This document shows, piece after piece, positions 25,183 to 34,599 of a stretch of DNA of 64,000 bases. A program made the translations under genes and the position numbers. The DNA comes from Kutzneria sp. CA-103260. Lineage in GTDB: Bacteria > Actinomycetota > Actinomycetes > Mycobacteriales > Pseudonocardiaceae. The notes under the pieces are model-generated. The model was not told where the DNA came from. It worked only from the letters and a program-made list of their open reading frames with translations, and ran no database searches. Location: assembly GCF_018263855.1 (NCBI RefSeq), contig NZ_CP073318.1:10726001-10790000 (forward strand). The letters run 5' to 3'. Position 1 is the stretch's first letter; every line of letters starts with the position of its first letter.

Positions 25183-26165
25183 TCGATGGACTCAGCGGTA
25201 CAGCACAGAAGCCCGCCGACCACGCGGGACGACTCGGCCCTCGGAAGGACCCGCCGACAAGGCCCGACCTGTCCACCCGCCGAACGGACTGACGGCACAG
25301 CCTGACCCCTTCGCAGGCGGACTCGCTGCCCCAACGGGCGAACTCGTTGGCATCACGGAGGAATCCGCCTGCCCGATCGACGGGTCAGGCCACGTAACCA
25401 AGGAGCCCGACATGTCCACCTGAGCCTTCGACCTCCTGCCGGCCGGCCCCCGGCAGGTGCCGCCCCGAGCCGCGCACGCTGCGACACCGCGTCCGGTCGC
25501 GCGAACGGCACGGGGCCGGCCGGGACCCGCCCCCGCCAGCTCGGGTCCCGGCCCCCAAACCACTGGCGGCAATCGGTGAGCATTCCTCGCATCGCTTGGG
25601 CCGTCCGGTCGCAATGCCTTCTGTCGGTCGTCGTGCATACCGGCAGAGGTGGTCCTGTCCTCCGCGTCGGCACCCCCTAGCCGACACGTGGGGGCCGGGC
25701 CAGAGCTGGGGCCCGTCCTGGTCAGGCGGGTCCCAGCCCACCCCGCTGTCGAGACGAGCTGGCCACGCGGCTGGTTCCGTCCGCAACATGCTCTACCCCA
25801 AGGTGATTGTTCCTCGGATCGCCTGTTGTTTGCCCTGGGATGCCTTCTGCCGGTCGGATCCACCGGCAGAGGAATTCCGGCTCCCGGTCGCCTACCCGTC
25901 TCTGGTCGGGCCCGGGACTCGCCCAGGTCCTCCCTTGTCACGTCTGTTCGAGAGGCGGTGTATCCGAAGGCGACCGAACCGCGGGCGCTCGGTTCGAGGC
26001 GGCGGGATCTGTCGAATCGGTCGGCGGGGGATTTCGCCGTCACTGCTCGGGATCGCGGTCGCCGCCCTGGTGGTGGTGGCTCGGTTCGGAGGCGGGCCCG
26101 TCCATCGGCCGCGGGCTCGGCCGACCACTCGCCGTTGCCTCTTCCTCGGTGGGCGGCGACGGGCC
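25183..26165. other. About 1 kb without a credible gene, with degenerate direct repeats
   Basis: Several open frames cross this stretch but none shows a ribosome site, a family motif or sensible composition; the longest (leftward, 25192-26043) is Arg/Pro/Gly-rich and looks like a shadow. Two diverged direct copies, about 25576-25657 and 25803-25880, share the words TTCCTCG.ATCGC, TGCCTTCTG, CGGTCG and ACCGGCAGAGG. The stretch looks like a decayed duplicated element between the DUF4192 gene and the convergent oxidoreductase. Confidence 0.5.
25576..25880. repeat. Pair of diverged direct repeats (about 80 bp, 227 bp apart)
   Basis: Copy A starts at 25576 (GTGAGCATTCCTCGCATCGC) and copy B at 25803 (GTGATTGTTCCTCGGATCGC); both continue with TGCCTTCTG(T/C)CGGTCG and end in ACCGGCAGAGG. 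Identity is roughly 65-70 percent by eye with a small gap. Origin unknown. Confidence 0.5.
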
Positions 26166-26193
26166 GGGGCCCGTCCAGCGGTGGACGGGCCCC
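26166..26193 (-). terminator. Hairpin terminator after the LLM oxidoreductase operon
   Basis: Perfect 12-bp stem, GGGGCCCGTCCA (26166-26177) and its complement (26182-26193), loop GCGG, 37 bases past the oxidoreductase stop. No T tract, which is usual for actinomycete terminators. Confidence 0.65.
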
Positions 26194-26229
26194 GGGATGA
26201 CCGTTACTGGAGAGAAAGGCGGTGGTGGA

Positions 26230-27252
26230 TCAGGAGAACAGTTCGGCGATCTTGCGCACGGCGTTCACGTCGCCCTGCACCAGCAGGGTGGTGATCACGG
26301 TCTCCTCCCAGGCCGGCAACTCGTCGCGGATCTTGGCGGCGGGGCCGATCAGCGCCAGGTCCTCGACCATCCTGGTGGGCACGGCGGCGATCGCCGCCTT
26401 CTTGTCGCCGGCCAGGTACAGGTCCTGGATCCGGTCGCACTCGGCCTCGTAGCCGAGACGGGCGATGGCGTCGCGGTGGAAGTTGGCGCCCTTCGCGCCC
26501 ATGCCGCCGATGTAGAGGGCGAGCATGGGACGGATGAAGTCCGCGGCCTGCTCCACGTCGTCGTGCACCAGCACCGGCACGCTCGCGGCGACCTCGAAGT
26601 CGTCGAGAGTGTGCCGGGCGCCGGGGCGGGCGAAGCCCTCGGCCAGGGCGGTCCGGAAGAAGCCGTCGACCTTGGGCGAGTAGAACAGCGGCAGCCAGCC
26701 GTCGGCGATCTCGGCGGCCAGGGCCACGTTCTTCGGGCCCTCGGCGGCGAGGAAGATCGGGATTTCGGCGCGCAGCGGGTGCACGGTGGACTTGAGCGGC
26801 TTGCCGAGGCCGGTGCCGCCCGGATACGGCAGCTGGAAGAACTCGCCCTGGTACTCGACGGTCTCGCGGGCCGCGACCTTGCGCACGATCTCGATGTACT
26901 CGCGGGTGCGGGCCAGCGGCCGGGGGTAGGGCTGGCCGTACCAGCCCTCCACGACCTGCGGGCCGGACGCGCCGAGGCCGAGCACGAAGCGGCCGCCGGA
27001 CAGGTGGTCCAGGGTGATCGCGGCCATGCCGGCGGCGGCCGGGGTGCGGGCCGACATCTGCATGATGTTGGTGGCCAGCTTGATGTTCTTGGTCGCCGCG
27101 CCCCACCAGGCCAGCGGGGTGAGCGCGTCGGAGCCATAGGCCTCGGCGGTCCAGACCGAGTCGAAACCGAGGCGGTCGGCCTCGATCACGGCCTCGGCGA
27201 CGCCGGCCGGCGGCCCGGACGACCAGTACCCGGTGTGATAGCCGAGCTTCAC
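26230..27252 (-). CDS. LLM-class F420-dependent oxidoreductase
   Basis: 340 residues. Luciferase-like barrel: KLGYHTGYWSSGPPAG, AEAYGSDALTPLAWWGAAT, ATNIMQMSARTPAAAGMAA and LDHLSGGRFVLGLGASGPQVVEGWYG. These match the mycobacterial F420-dependent LLM group (Rv3520c-like) rather than FMN monooxygenases. GTG 27252 overlaps the SnoaL-like gene's stop (GTGA). With that partner it likely acts on a hydrophobic or polycyclic substrate (inference). Second gene of a two-gene operon under a palindromic operator. Confidence 0.88.
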   Translation of the reverse strand: MKLGYHTGYWSSGPPAGVAEAVIEADRLGFDSVWTAEAYGSDALTPLAWWGAATKNIKLATNIMQMSARTPAAAGMAAITLDHLSGGRFVLGLGASGPQVVEGWYGQPYPRPLARTREYIEIVRKVAARETVEYQGEFFQLPYPGGTGLGKPLKSTVHPLRAEIPIFLAAEGPKNVALAAEIADGWLPLFYSPKVDGFFRTALAEGFARPGARHTLDDFEVAASVPVLVHDDVEQAADFIRPMLALYIGGMGAKGANFHRDAIARLGYEAECDRIQDLYLAGDKKAAIAAVPTRMVEDLALIGPAAKIRDELPAWEETVITTLLVQGDVNAVRKIAELFS

Positions 27253-27734
27253 TGCTGACCTCCTTGCGGGGCGGGCACGACGCCGTCCGCGACCAGACCG
27301 GCGAACACTGCCTCGCTGAGCGCCATGGCCGCGGACTGGGGTCGCACCATCACCGTGAACGTGGCGATCTTGCCCTGGTCGTCGAACTGGATCATGTCGA
27401 TGCCGTGGATCTGCTTGTCGCCGACCCTCGCACGGAACACCAGCACCCGCGACTCCGCGTCGCCCTCCACGTCGCCGGACAGCTCGCCGACGTAGCGGAA
27501 GTCCTCGAACGTGCGCAGCAGCACCGCGAACAGCGCGCCCACGGTCGGCAGGCCCTCGAACGGCCGGAACTTCACCGGGCTGTGGAACACGATGTCCTCG
27601 CGGAACAGGCCCACGATTCCCGCGTGGTCGCCCTGCTCGACCGCCGCGCGCAGCTGGGCGATCGCCCTGGCCGCCGGCGTGTCCGCGCTCGGGGAATCCG
27701 CGGCCCGGGTCTCGGTCGCTGGGTTGGTGGACAC
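27249..27734 (-). CDS. SnoaL/NTF2-like protein
   Basis: 161 residues. After a disordered N-terminus (about 25 residues) comes the cone-shaped NTF2-like fold: AIAQLRAAVEQGDHAGIVGLFREDIVFHSPV, then EDFRYVGEL, then GIDMIQFDDQGKIATFTVMVRP. SnoaL-like proteins include isomerases/hydratases and polyketide cyclases. GTG 27734 follows AGGGAGG. Upstream sits a palindromic operator. Coupled to the LLM oxidoreductase. Confidence 0.85.
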   Translation of the reverse strand: MSTNPATETRAADSPSADTPAARAIAQLRAAVEQGDHAGIVGLFREDIVFHSPVKFRPFEGLPTVGALFAVLLRTFEDFRYVGELSGDVEGDAESRVLVFRARVGDKQIHGIDMIQFDDQGKIATFTVMVRPQSAAMALSEAVFAGLVADGVVPAPQGGQQ

Positions 27735-27745
27735 GGTAGGCCTCC

Positions 27746-27765
27746 CTAGTCATAAAATTGACTAG
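27746..27765. promoter_or_regulatory. Palindromic operator before the SnoaL-LLM operon
   Basis: CTAGTCA at 27746-27752 and TGACTAG at 27759-27765 around TAAAAT, directly upstream of the AGGGAGG ribosome site of the SnoaL-like gene. The perfect 7-bp arms in the only AT-rich patch of the area resemble TetR/MarR-type operators; the -10 region probably overlaps it. No regulator gene is next to it. Confidence 0.55.
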
Positions 27766-27853
27766 TCGCATTCTTGCCTAGGGTGCCTGTGTCGGTCAAG
27801 GATCGGGACGACCGCGGACGGCGCGGCCGAGGGGCCGGACAGCCGGCGGGCGG

Positions 27854-27968
27854 CGGGCTGCGCTGTCGGGGGTGGGGCCGCGCCGTTGGGGACAGCGCCA
27901 CTGGGATCGGGCTGCGCTGTCGGGGGGTGGGGCCGCGCTGTCGGGATCGGGCTGCGCTGGCGGGGTGG
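27854..27968. repeat. G-rich tandem repeat
   Basis: GGGCTGCGCTGTCGGGGG plus TGGGGCCGCGC occurs at about 27855-27883 and 27908-27937, with a partial third copy at about 27949-27968. The plus strand is strongly G-rich and could form G-quadruplexes. It lies between the operator of the SnoaL operon and the peptidase terminator; the 330-base gap holds no credible gene. Confidence 0.6.
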
Positions 27969-28018
27969 TGCCGTGGGGATGGGGTGGCTGGCGGCGGGAT
28001 GTTGTTGGGGCGCAAAGC

Positions 28019-28050
28019 AAACGGCCCGCCGGGGTGCCGGCGGGCCGTTT
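28019..28050 (-). terminator. Terminator of the S9 peptidase transcript
   Basis: Perfect 14-bp stem AAACGGCCCGCCGG (28019-28032) with loop GGTG and complement 28037-28050, 16 bases beyond the peptidase stop codon. One of the strongest hairpins in the window. Confidence 0.8.
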
Positions 28051-28066
28051 CCTGTGACGGGGGGAC

Positions 28067-30094
28067 TCAGATCAGGGCGGGGCGGTCCCACTTCTCGCCG
28101 AGGACGTGTTCGGCGAGGAAGGCGAGGACGGTCTCGTACCAGACCTTGGAGTTGCCCGGGGTGAGGATCCAGTGGTTCTCGGTGGGGTAGTAGAGGAACT
28201 TCGCGGGCACGCCGTGACGGACGAGGTCGAAGTAGAGGCGGATGCCCTCGCCGACGGGGACGCGGTAGTCCTTGTCGCCGTGGATGACGAGCATCGGGGT
28301 GGTGATGTCGCCGACCCGCAGGTGGGGAGAGTTGGCGAGGATGCGCTCGGTGGACCGGAGCGGATCGGTCATCTCCCGCATCCAGTAGTACGACGAGTCG
28401 GTGGTGCCGGTGAACGCGTCCAGGTTCCACAGGGACGCGTGGGTGACGATGGCGTCGAAGCGGTCGGTCTGGGTGGCGATCCAGTTGGCCATGTAGCCGC
28501 CGAAGGAACCACCCATGGCAGCGGTGCGGCCCTCGTCGATGTCGGGGCGTTCCACGGTGACGTCGGTGATGGCCATGAGGTCGGTGTAGGGAGCGCCGCC
28601 CCAGGAGCCCCAGCCGGCCTGGACCATGTCGCGGCCGTAGCCGGTGGACAGGGCGGGGTCGGGCATCAGGATGGCGTAGCCCCGAGCGACCAGCAGCCAC
28701 GGGTTCCACCGCCACGACCAGCCGTTCCAGCTCATCATGGGACCGCCGTGCACCCACAGGACCAGGGGCGCGGGCGACGAGTCGGAGGCGCCGGCGGGCA
28801 CGGCGAGCCAGGCCCGGACGGTGCGACCGTCGGCGACGGTGGTGGAGACCTCGGTGAGGGTGCCGGGCAGCGACTCGACAACGCCGGGGGCGGGCAGGAA
28901 GGCGGGATCCTGCTCGGTGGCGACGGGGTCGAGCCGAACGGGCTGCGGCGGGTGCGCGATGGAGTCCCGCAGCGCGTAGAGGGCGGAGCCGTCGGCGGCG
29001 ACGCGGAGCCCGCCGTAGTGCCCCTCGCCGGTGAGCCGGGTGATCTCGCCGGACGCCAGGTCGAGCCGCCACACGGGGCGACGGCCGTCGCGGTTGGCGA
29101 GGAAGTAGACGACCCGGCCGTCGGGGGAGACGGCGGGGTCCTCGGCCCAGTCGGGGAAGTCGGCCGTCAGCGGCCGCACGGCGCCGTCGGCCAGGGTGAT
29201 CAGCACGAGGTCGTAGCGCGGGCAGTCCTGCTCGGTGGACTCGAGGCCGCGGATGGCGATGACGCCGGAGGAGTCGGGCAGGAAGACAGCGTTCGAGTAG
29301 CTGTACACGGGCCCGTCACCGAGGCTGCGGTCGCCGGCGAGCTCACGGTCGCCGGTGCCGTCGGCGCGCACGACCCGGAGCAGGTCACGACGCCCGTACG
29401 CGGCGGAGATCTCCTCGCTCACCTCGTAGACGACCCAGTGACCGTCGGGGCTGACGACACCGCCGGACACGGGGTGCGGGATGTCGCGGGTGAGCTCGAC
29501 GACGTCGGTGACCCGCTCCTCGCCGGTGATGGCGGGGGCGACGACGATGCGCGGCCGGTCTGGCCCGAGGTCGTGGTCCCAGTACCGGACGGGGTAGGAC
29601 TCGTGCAGGATCGCGGTCACGCCGGCGTCCTCACGGGCCTTGCGGCGTTCCTTGTCCTCGTCGCCGACGGCGGCGCCGTGCAGCGCGGCGGTGGTGACGA
29701 GGAGGGTGCCCGCGTCGCGGGCGACGGACACGCCGGCGACGCCGCCGGCAGGGGCGTACACCTGCCGGGCCTCACCGGCGGGCGGCAGCAGCCACAGCGC
29801 CGAGGTCTCCTTGTCGTCGCCGGGCTTGGCCTCGGCGTTGGCTCGGGAGCTCACGAACAGCACGGAGCCGTCGGGCGTGAACACGGGCGACGACTCGCCC
29901 TTGGCGGCCCGGGTGAGCCGGCGCGCCGGCCGGGCGCCGGCCGGGTCGACCTCCCACAGTGCGGACTGCCAGCTCTTGCCGTCCGGCGCGAGCTCGGCGG
30001 TGGTGGCGACCAGCCGCGTGCCGTCCGGAGACAGCGCGAGCGAGCCGATCCGCGGCAGCTTGGCCACGGCGTCCAGATCGGTGAAATCGGTCAT
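28067..30094 (-). CDS. S9-family prolyl oligopeptidase-type peptidase
   Basis: 675 residues. An N-terminal beta-propeller (repeated blades such as LALSPDGTRLVATT, FTPDGSVLFVSS, VVSPDGHWVVYEV, VSPDGRVVYFLANRDG) precedes a C-terminal alpha/beta-hydrolase domain with nucleophile GGSFGGYMANW, Asp in IHGDKDYRVPVGEG and His in TENHWILTP. Likely an intracellular acylaminoacyl/dipeptidyl peptidase; no signal peptide. It lies 3 bases downstream of galE in the same direction, so probably co-transcribed, although a functional link to galactose is not evident. Confidence 0.92.
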   Translation of the reverse strand: MTDFTDLDAVAKLPRIGSLALSPDGTRLVATTAELAPDGKSWQSALWEVDPAGARPARRLTRAAKGESSPVFTPDGSVLFVSSRANAEAKPGDDKETSALWLLPPAGEARQVYAPAGGVAGVSVARDAGTLLVTTAALHGAAVGDEDKERRKAREDAGVTAILHESYPVRYWDHDLGPDRPRIVVAPAITGEERVTDVVELTRDIPHPVSGGVVSPDGHWVVYEVSEEISAAYGRRDLLRVVRADGTGDRELAGDRSLGDGPVYSYSNAVFLPDSSGVIAIRGLESTEQDCPRYDLVLITLADGAVRPLTADFPDWAEDPAVSPDGRVVYFLANRDGRRPVWRLDLASGEITRLTGEGHYGGLRVAADGSALYALRDSIAHPPQPVRLDPVATEQDPAFLPAPGVVESLPGTLTEVSTTVADGRTVRAWLAVPAGASDSSPAPLVLWVHGGPMMSWNGWSWRWNPWLLVARGYAILMPDPALSTGYGRDMVQAGWGSWGGAPYTDLMAITDVTVERPDIDEGRTAAMGGSFGGYMANWIATQTDRFDAIVTHASLWNLDAFTGTTDSSYYWMREMTDPLRSTERILANSPHLRVGDITTPMLVIHGDKDYRVPVGEGIRLYFDLVRHGVPAKFLYYPTENHWILTPGNSKVWYETVLAFLAEHVLGEKWDRPALI

Positions 30095-30097
30095 TCC

Positions 30098-31075
30098 TCA
30101 GTCCCCCCGCCTGGCGCGGGCGAACGCCCACGCGTCGCCGACGATCGACGCCAGGTCCTCGTGCTTGGGCTGCCAGCCCAGTTCCTGCCGGGCCCGCTCG
30201 CTGGAGGCGACGAGCACGGCCGGGTCCCCCGCCCGCCGCGGCGCCACCTCGGCCGGGATCTCGTGCCCGGTGACCTGCCGGCAGGTGTCGATCACCTGCT
30301 TGACCGAGAAGCCGAAGCCGCTGCCCAGGTTGTAGATGCCGTGCCGGCCGGGCTTGGCGTGCTCCATCGCCAGCAGGTGCGCCTCGGCCAGGTCGAGCAC
30401 GTGGATGTAGTCGCGGACGCAGGTGCCGTCCTCGGTCGGCCAGTCGTCGCCGTACATCTGCACCTTCTCGCGCTGGCCGAGCGCCACCTGGAGCACGATC
30501 GGGATCAGGTGCGTCTCCACGGCGTGCCGCTCGCCGAGCTGCTTGACCTCCGGGGCCACGTACGCGCCGGCCACGTTGAAGTAGCGCAGGCTCATGCCGG
30601 CCAGGCCGTGCGCGGTGGCGAACGACGTGATGGCGTAGTCGATGGCCAGCTTGGTGGCGCCGTAGGTGTTGGTCGGCCGGGTCGGCGTGGTCTCCACGAT
30701 CGGCACCTGCTCGGGCTCGCCGTAGGTGGCGGCGGTCGAGGAGAACACCAGCCGCTGGGTGCCGTTGTCCCGCATCGCCTCCAGCAGCCGCAGCGAGGTG
30801 ACCACGTTGCCGTTCCAGTACTTGGCCGGGTCCTGCATGGACTCGCCGACCAGGGACTTGGCCGCGCAGTGCAGCACACCGTCGAAGCCCTCGGCCAGCA
30901 GCGGCCCGGCCACCTCGGCGATGTCGCCCTCGACGAAGCGCACCCCGTCCGGGACGGCGTCGGCGTGCCCGGTGGACAGGTCGTCCACCACCACAACCTC
31001 GTGGCCGGCCTCCACCAGCCGCGCGGCGCTCACACTTCCGACATAGCCAGCTCCGCCGGTGACGACCAGCTTCAC
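30098..31075 (-). CDS. galE: UDP-glucose 4-epimerase
   Basis: 325 residues. NAD-binding TGGAGYVGS at residue 6, DDLSTGHADAVP, Ser in VFSSTAATYGEP and catalytic YxxxK in NTYGATKLAIDYA, all in GalE positions; the C-terminal part DLAEAHLLAM and GSGFGFSVKQVID is also GalE-typical. Interconverts UDP-glucose and UDP-galactose for the Leloir pathway and cell-wall galactan. GTG start. galK and ideR lie upstream on the same strand, separated by a 294-base gap; the galE-dtxR neighbourhood is known from Corynebacterium. Confidence 0.95.
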   Translation of the reverse strand: MKLVVTGGAGYVGSVSAARLVEAGHEVVVVDDLSTGHADAVPDGVRFVEGDIAEVAGPLLAEGFDGVLHCAAKSLVGESMQDPAKYWNGNVVTSLRLLEAMRDNGTQRLVFSSTAATYGEPEQVPIVETTPTRPTNTYGATKLAIDYAITSFATAHGLAGMSLRYFNVAGAYVAPEVKQLGERHAVETHLIPIVLQVALGQREKVQMYGDDWPTEDGTCVRDYIHVLDLAEAHLLAMEHAKPGRHGIYNLGSGFGFSVKQVIDTCRQVTGHEIPAEVAPRRAGDPAVLVASSERARQELGWQPKHEDLASIVGDAWAFARARRGD

Positions 31076-31369
31076 GCGTCTCAGCCTCTCGATTCAGGTG
31101 TGTCAGATGGGAAGGAACAGGGCAGATGGGGAACGTATCGAAGGCAGGGAGGAGGGTGGAAGCCGTCAAAAGTGGGGAACGGCGCAGGGAGGGGCAGGTG
31201 GTCGAAGGCGGTACGACGAACGCGGGAGCCGTGCCGGAGTGCGGACGCGGATCGCGGGAGCCGGGTCGAAGGTGGGCGGCGGTCGATAGCGGCGGGGTGG
31301 GGACTGTGCCGACGGTATCGGGCGAAGCTGTGAGCGGGGAGAGGCGTCGAAGGGGCGGTGGAGCGCTGG
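31076..31369. other. Non-coding gap between galK and galE
   Basis: 294 bases, purine-rich on the plus strand (runs such as GGGAGGAGGGTGG and GGGGAGAGGCG), so the leftward transcript would be pyrimidine-rich here. No ORF with a ribosome site on either strand and no clear hairpin. It probably holds the galE promoter. Confidence 0.4.
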
Positions 31370-32538
<1,169 letters not shown>

Positions 32539-32542
<4 letters not shown>

Positions 32543-33237
32543 CGTGCGGTGACCAGGACGGCGTGGGCGACGGCGGCGTCGATCTTGGCCACGGCGCCGA
32601 GGCCGTGCACCTCGACCACCGCCGCGGCGGCGGGGCCGCCCTGCACCTGCACGGTGTTGCCGGGGATGAGGCCGACCGTCTTCAACTCCGCCATCAGCTC
32701 CTCGTCGATCTGCACGTGTTCGGCGATGCGCCGGACCTCGACCTGGCCGCCGCCGCGGCGGGCGACCTCGTCGACCCGGACCAGGCCGGGCTCGGGGGAC
32801 GGGGCGGGCTTGCCGCCTTCGCCCAGTTTGTCCAGCCCGGGAATGGGGTTTCCGTACGGCGAGGTGGTGGGGTGCCCGAGCAGCGCCACCAGCTTGCGCT
32901 CGACGGCCTCGCTCATCACGTGCTCCCAGCGGCAGGCCTCGGCGTGCACCTGCTCCCACTCCAGGCCGATGACGTCGACCAGCAGCCGCTCGGCCAGCCG
33001 GTGCTTGCGCATGACGGCGATGGCCAGCTCGCGGCCGGCGTCGGTGAGCTCGAGGTGGCGGTCGCCGGCGACGACGAGCAGGCCGTCGCGTTCCATCCGG
33101 GCCACCGTCTGGCTGACCGTGGGCCCGCTCTGGGCCAGTCGCTCGGCGATGCGGGCGCGCAGCGGGACGACACCCTCTTCTTCGAGCTCGTAGATGGTGC
33201 GCAGGTACATCTCGGTGGTGTCGATGAGGTCGTTCAC
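32539..33237 (-). CDS. ideR: Iron-dependent repressor, DtxR/IdeR family
   Basis: 232 residues, IdeR length. The opening VNDLIDTTEMYLRTIYELEE is almost that of mycobacterial IdeR. Metal ligands of both sites are present: Met10, the His/Glu pair in MRKHRLAERLL, and HAEACRWEHVMSE with the Cys, Glu and His ligands. A C-terminal SH3-like domain follows (EHVQIDEEL onward). Represses siderophore/iron uptake genes with Fe(II). GTG 33237 gives the family N-terminus; TTG 33240 is in frame too. Start overlaps the stop of a small upstream ORF. Confidence 0.95.
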
Positions 33238-33464
33238 CAAGACTCCAATCGGCGGAGGCTGCGGCCTTCAGGCCGGGCAGGAGCCGATCCGATGGTAACG
33301 GGCCGCACGCGCGGCCAGGACTGTCGGAGGCTGTGGAACAGGTGTTTGTGGTGGTCTGGGCGCGCGGGGCCGGCGGCCGGGCGGCGGCCCTGCACGAACA
33401 GTCCCGGCACGGATGTCGGGCGCAGAGTGATCGGGCGCAGGATGATCGGACGCAGGGTGGGCAT
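33234..33464 (-). CDS. Putative small ORF translationally coupled to ideR
   Basis: 76 codons. ATG 33464 is preceded by AAGGAGG with 6-base spacing, one of the best ribosome sites in the window, and the TGA stop overlaps the ideR GTG (GTGA). The peptide starts MPTLRPIILRPITLRPTSVP, a triple LRP(I/T) repeat, and is Arg/Pro-rich and basic, with no recognised domain. It could be a leader peptide controlling ideR translation or merely a basic small protein. Coding status is uncertain; the long frame continuing beyond 33464 is a shadow of the sulfurtransferase. The remaining 33465-33644 holds an AT-rich patch (CAATATTAATG near 33560) likely to contain promoters. Confidence 0.45.
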   Translation of the reverse strand: MPTLRPIILRPITLRPTSVPGLFVQGRRPAAGPARPDHHKHLFHSLRQSWPRVRPVTIGSAPARPEGRSLRRLESW

Positions 33465-33644
33465 GGGCCGCCTCCTTCCGCTTCGTTGACGGCGTGGGCG
33501 CGCCCCCCGGTTCAGGGGTCGCGAGGTCGCCACAGCCGTTCCCGCACGTGTGGCGTCAATATTAATGGGTGGCACCGACAGAGTCCGTGCCGTATGCGGC
33601 GGGTTACCTGGTCGTGGCCCAGCGCCACCGGGCAGGATGGCGGG

Positions 33645-34460
33645 GTGCGTGCCTTGATCACCCCCACCGAGCTGGCCGGCCTCGCCGAGGCGCCGGTGCT
33701 GCTGGACGTGCGCTGGCGGCTGGCCGGGCCGCCGGCCGTCGAGGACTACCGGGCCGGCCACCTGCCGGGCGCGGTGTTCGTGGACCTGGACCGGGACCTG
33801 GCCGACGAGCCGGGCGAGGGCGGCCGGCATCCGCTGCCGGCGCCGCAGCGGCTGCGGGCGGCGCTGCGGGCCGCGGGCGTGCGGCGAAATCACCCGGTCG
33901 TGGCGTACGACGCCGGCGACGGCTCGACCGCGGCCCGGGCCTGGTGGCTGCTGCGCTGGGCCGGCCACGAGCAGGTGGCGGTGCTGGACGGCGGTTACGC
34001 GGCCTGGACGGCGGAGGGCCGCCCGGTCAGCACCGAGGTCCCGACCCCGGAGCCGGGGGACGTCGAGGTGTCGCCGGGCCACATGCCGGTGCTCAGCGCC
34101 GAGGAGGCGGCGGAGCTGGCGCGCACCGGCGTGCTGCTGGACGCCCGCGCGCCGGAGCGGTACCGCGGCGATGTGGAGCCGATCGACCCACGGGCCGGGC
34201 ACATCCCGGGCGCGGTGAACGCCCCGTTTTCCGGTCACATCGGACCGGATGGCCGCTGGCGTGCGCCGGCGGAGCTGGCCGAGCGGTTCGCGGAGCTCAA
34301 GGTCGAGCCGGGCCAGGTCGGCGCGTACTGCGGGTCGGGCGTGACGGCGTCCTCGGTGGTGCTGGCGCTGGAGGTGGCGGGCCTCGGGACGGCGCCGCTG
34401 TACGCCGGGTCGTGGTCGCACTGGTGCGTCGACCCGGAGCGCCCGGTGGAAATTGGTTGA
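33645..34460 (+). CDS. Sulfurtransferase, two rhodanese domains
   Basis: 271 residues. Two tandem rhodanese domains: an inactive N-terminal one (VLLDVRWRLAGP, AWWLLRWAGHEQVAVLDGGYAAW) and a C-terminal one with the persulfide Cys in GAYCGSGVTAS. The loop CGSGVT matches thiosulfate or 3-mercaptopyruvate sulfurtransferases of actinomycetes. Cytoplasmic sulfane-sulfur transfer. GTG 33645 is 7 bases after AGGA; the upstream frame from 33333 has no support. Divergent from ideR. Confidence 0.9.
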   Translation: MRALITPTELAGLAEAPVLLDVRWRLAGPPAVEDYRAGHLPGAVFVDLDRDLADEPGEGGRHPLPAPQRLRAALRAAGVRRNHPVVAYDAGDGSTAARAWWLLRWAGHEQVAVLDGGYAAWTAEGRPVSTEVPTPEPGDVEVSPGHMPVLSAEEAAELARTGVLLDARAPERYRGDVEPIDPRAGHIPGAVNAPFSGHIGPDGRWRAPAELAERFAELKVEPGQVGAYCGSGVTASSVVLALEVAGLGTAPLYAGSWSHWCVDPERPVEIG

Positions 34461-34599
34461 CCGTAGAAGGACCATGGAGATGTGAGCGGCCAGCGATTTC
34501 AACGCCCCTCGGTGACCCGGGGGCGTTGAGTCGCGCGTCCTGACCGAGGAGCCGAGGGGGCTAGCGGCCACCTTCCCAGCTCACGTCAGGACCAAAGCC
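34461..34599 (+). promoter_or_regulatory. Structured 5' leader of the PheS-related gene with sequestered ribosome site
   Basis: Two stems are visible. Stem 1 is TCAACGCCCC (34499-34508) with GGGGCGTTGA (34520-34529). Stem 2 pairs GTCCTGAC (34537-34544) with GTCAGGAC (34585-34592), and its right arm contains the AGGA (34588-34591) that serves the ATG at 34600. A second AGGACCA at 34468-34474 duplicates the one at 34588-34594, so the anti-ribosome-site GTCCT could pair with either. This looks like a translational switch; no T-box consensus is present. Confidence 0.5.

Noticed and set aside
25192..26043. 283-codon minus-strand ORF in the long gap
   Set aside because: Arg/Pro/Gly-rich without motif, no ribosome site, and overlaps the diverged repeats, so it was left as non-coding.
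28106..31333. 1075-codon plus-strand open frame
   Set aside because: It is antisense to the S9 peptidase and galE genes, which have clear catalytic motifs; its Gly/Val/Asp-rich sequence is a typical GC-driven shadow.
34461..34599. T-box riboswitch upstream of the PheS-related gene
   Set aside because: The conserved TGG-N-ACCGCG T-box core is absent; only the stems and ribosome-site sequestration are supported.
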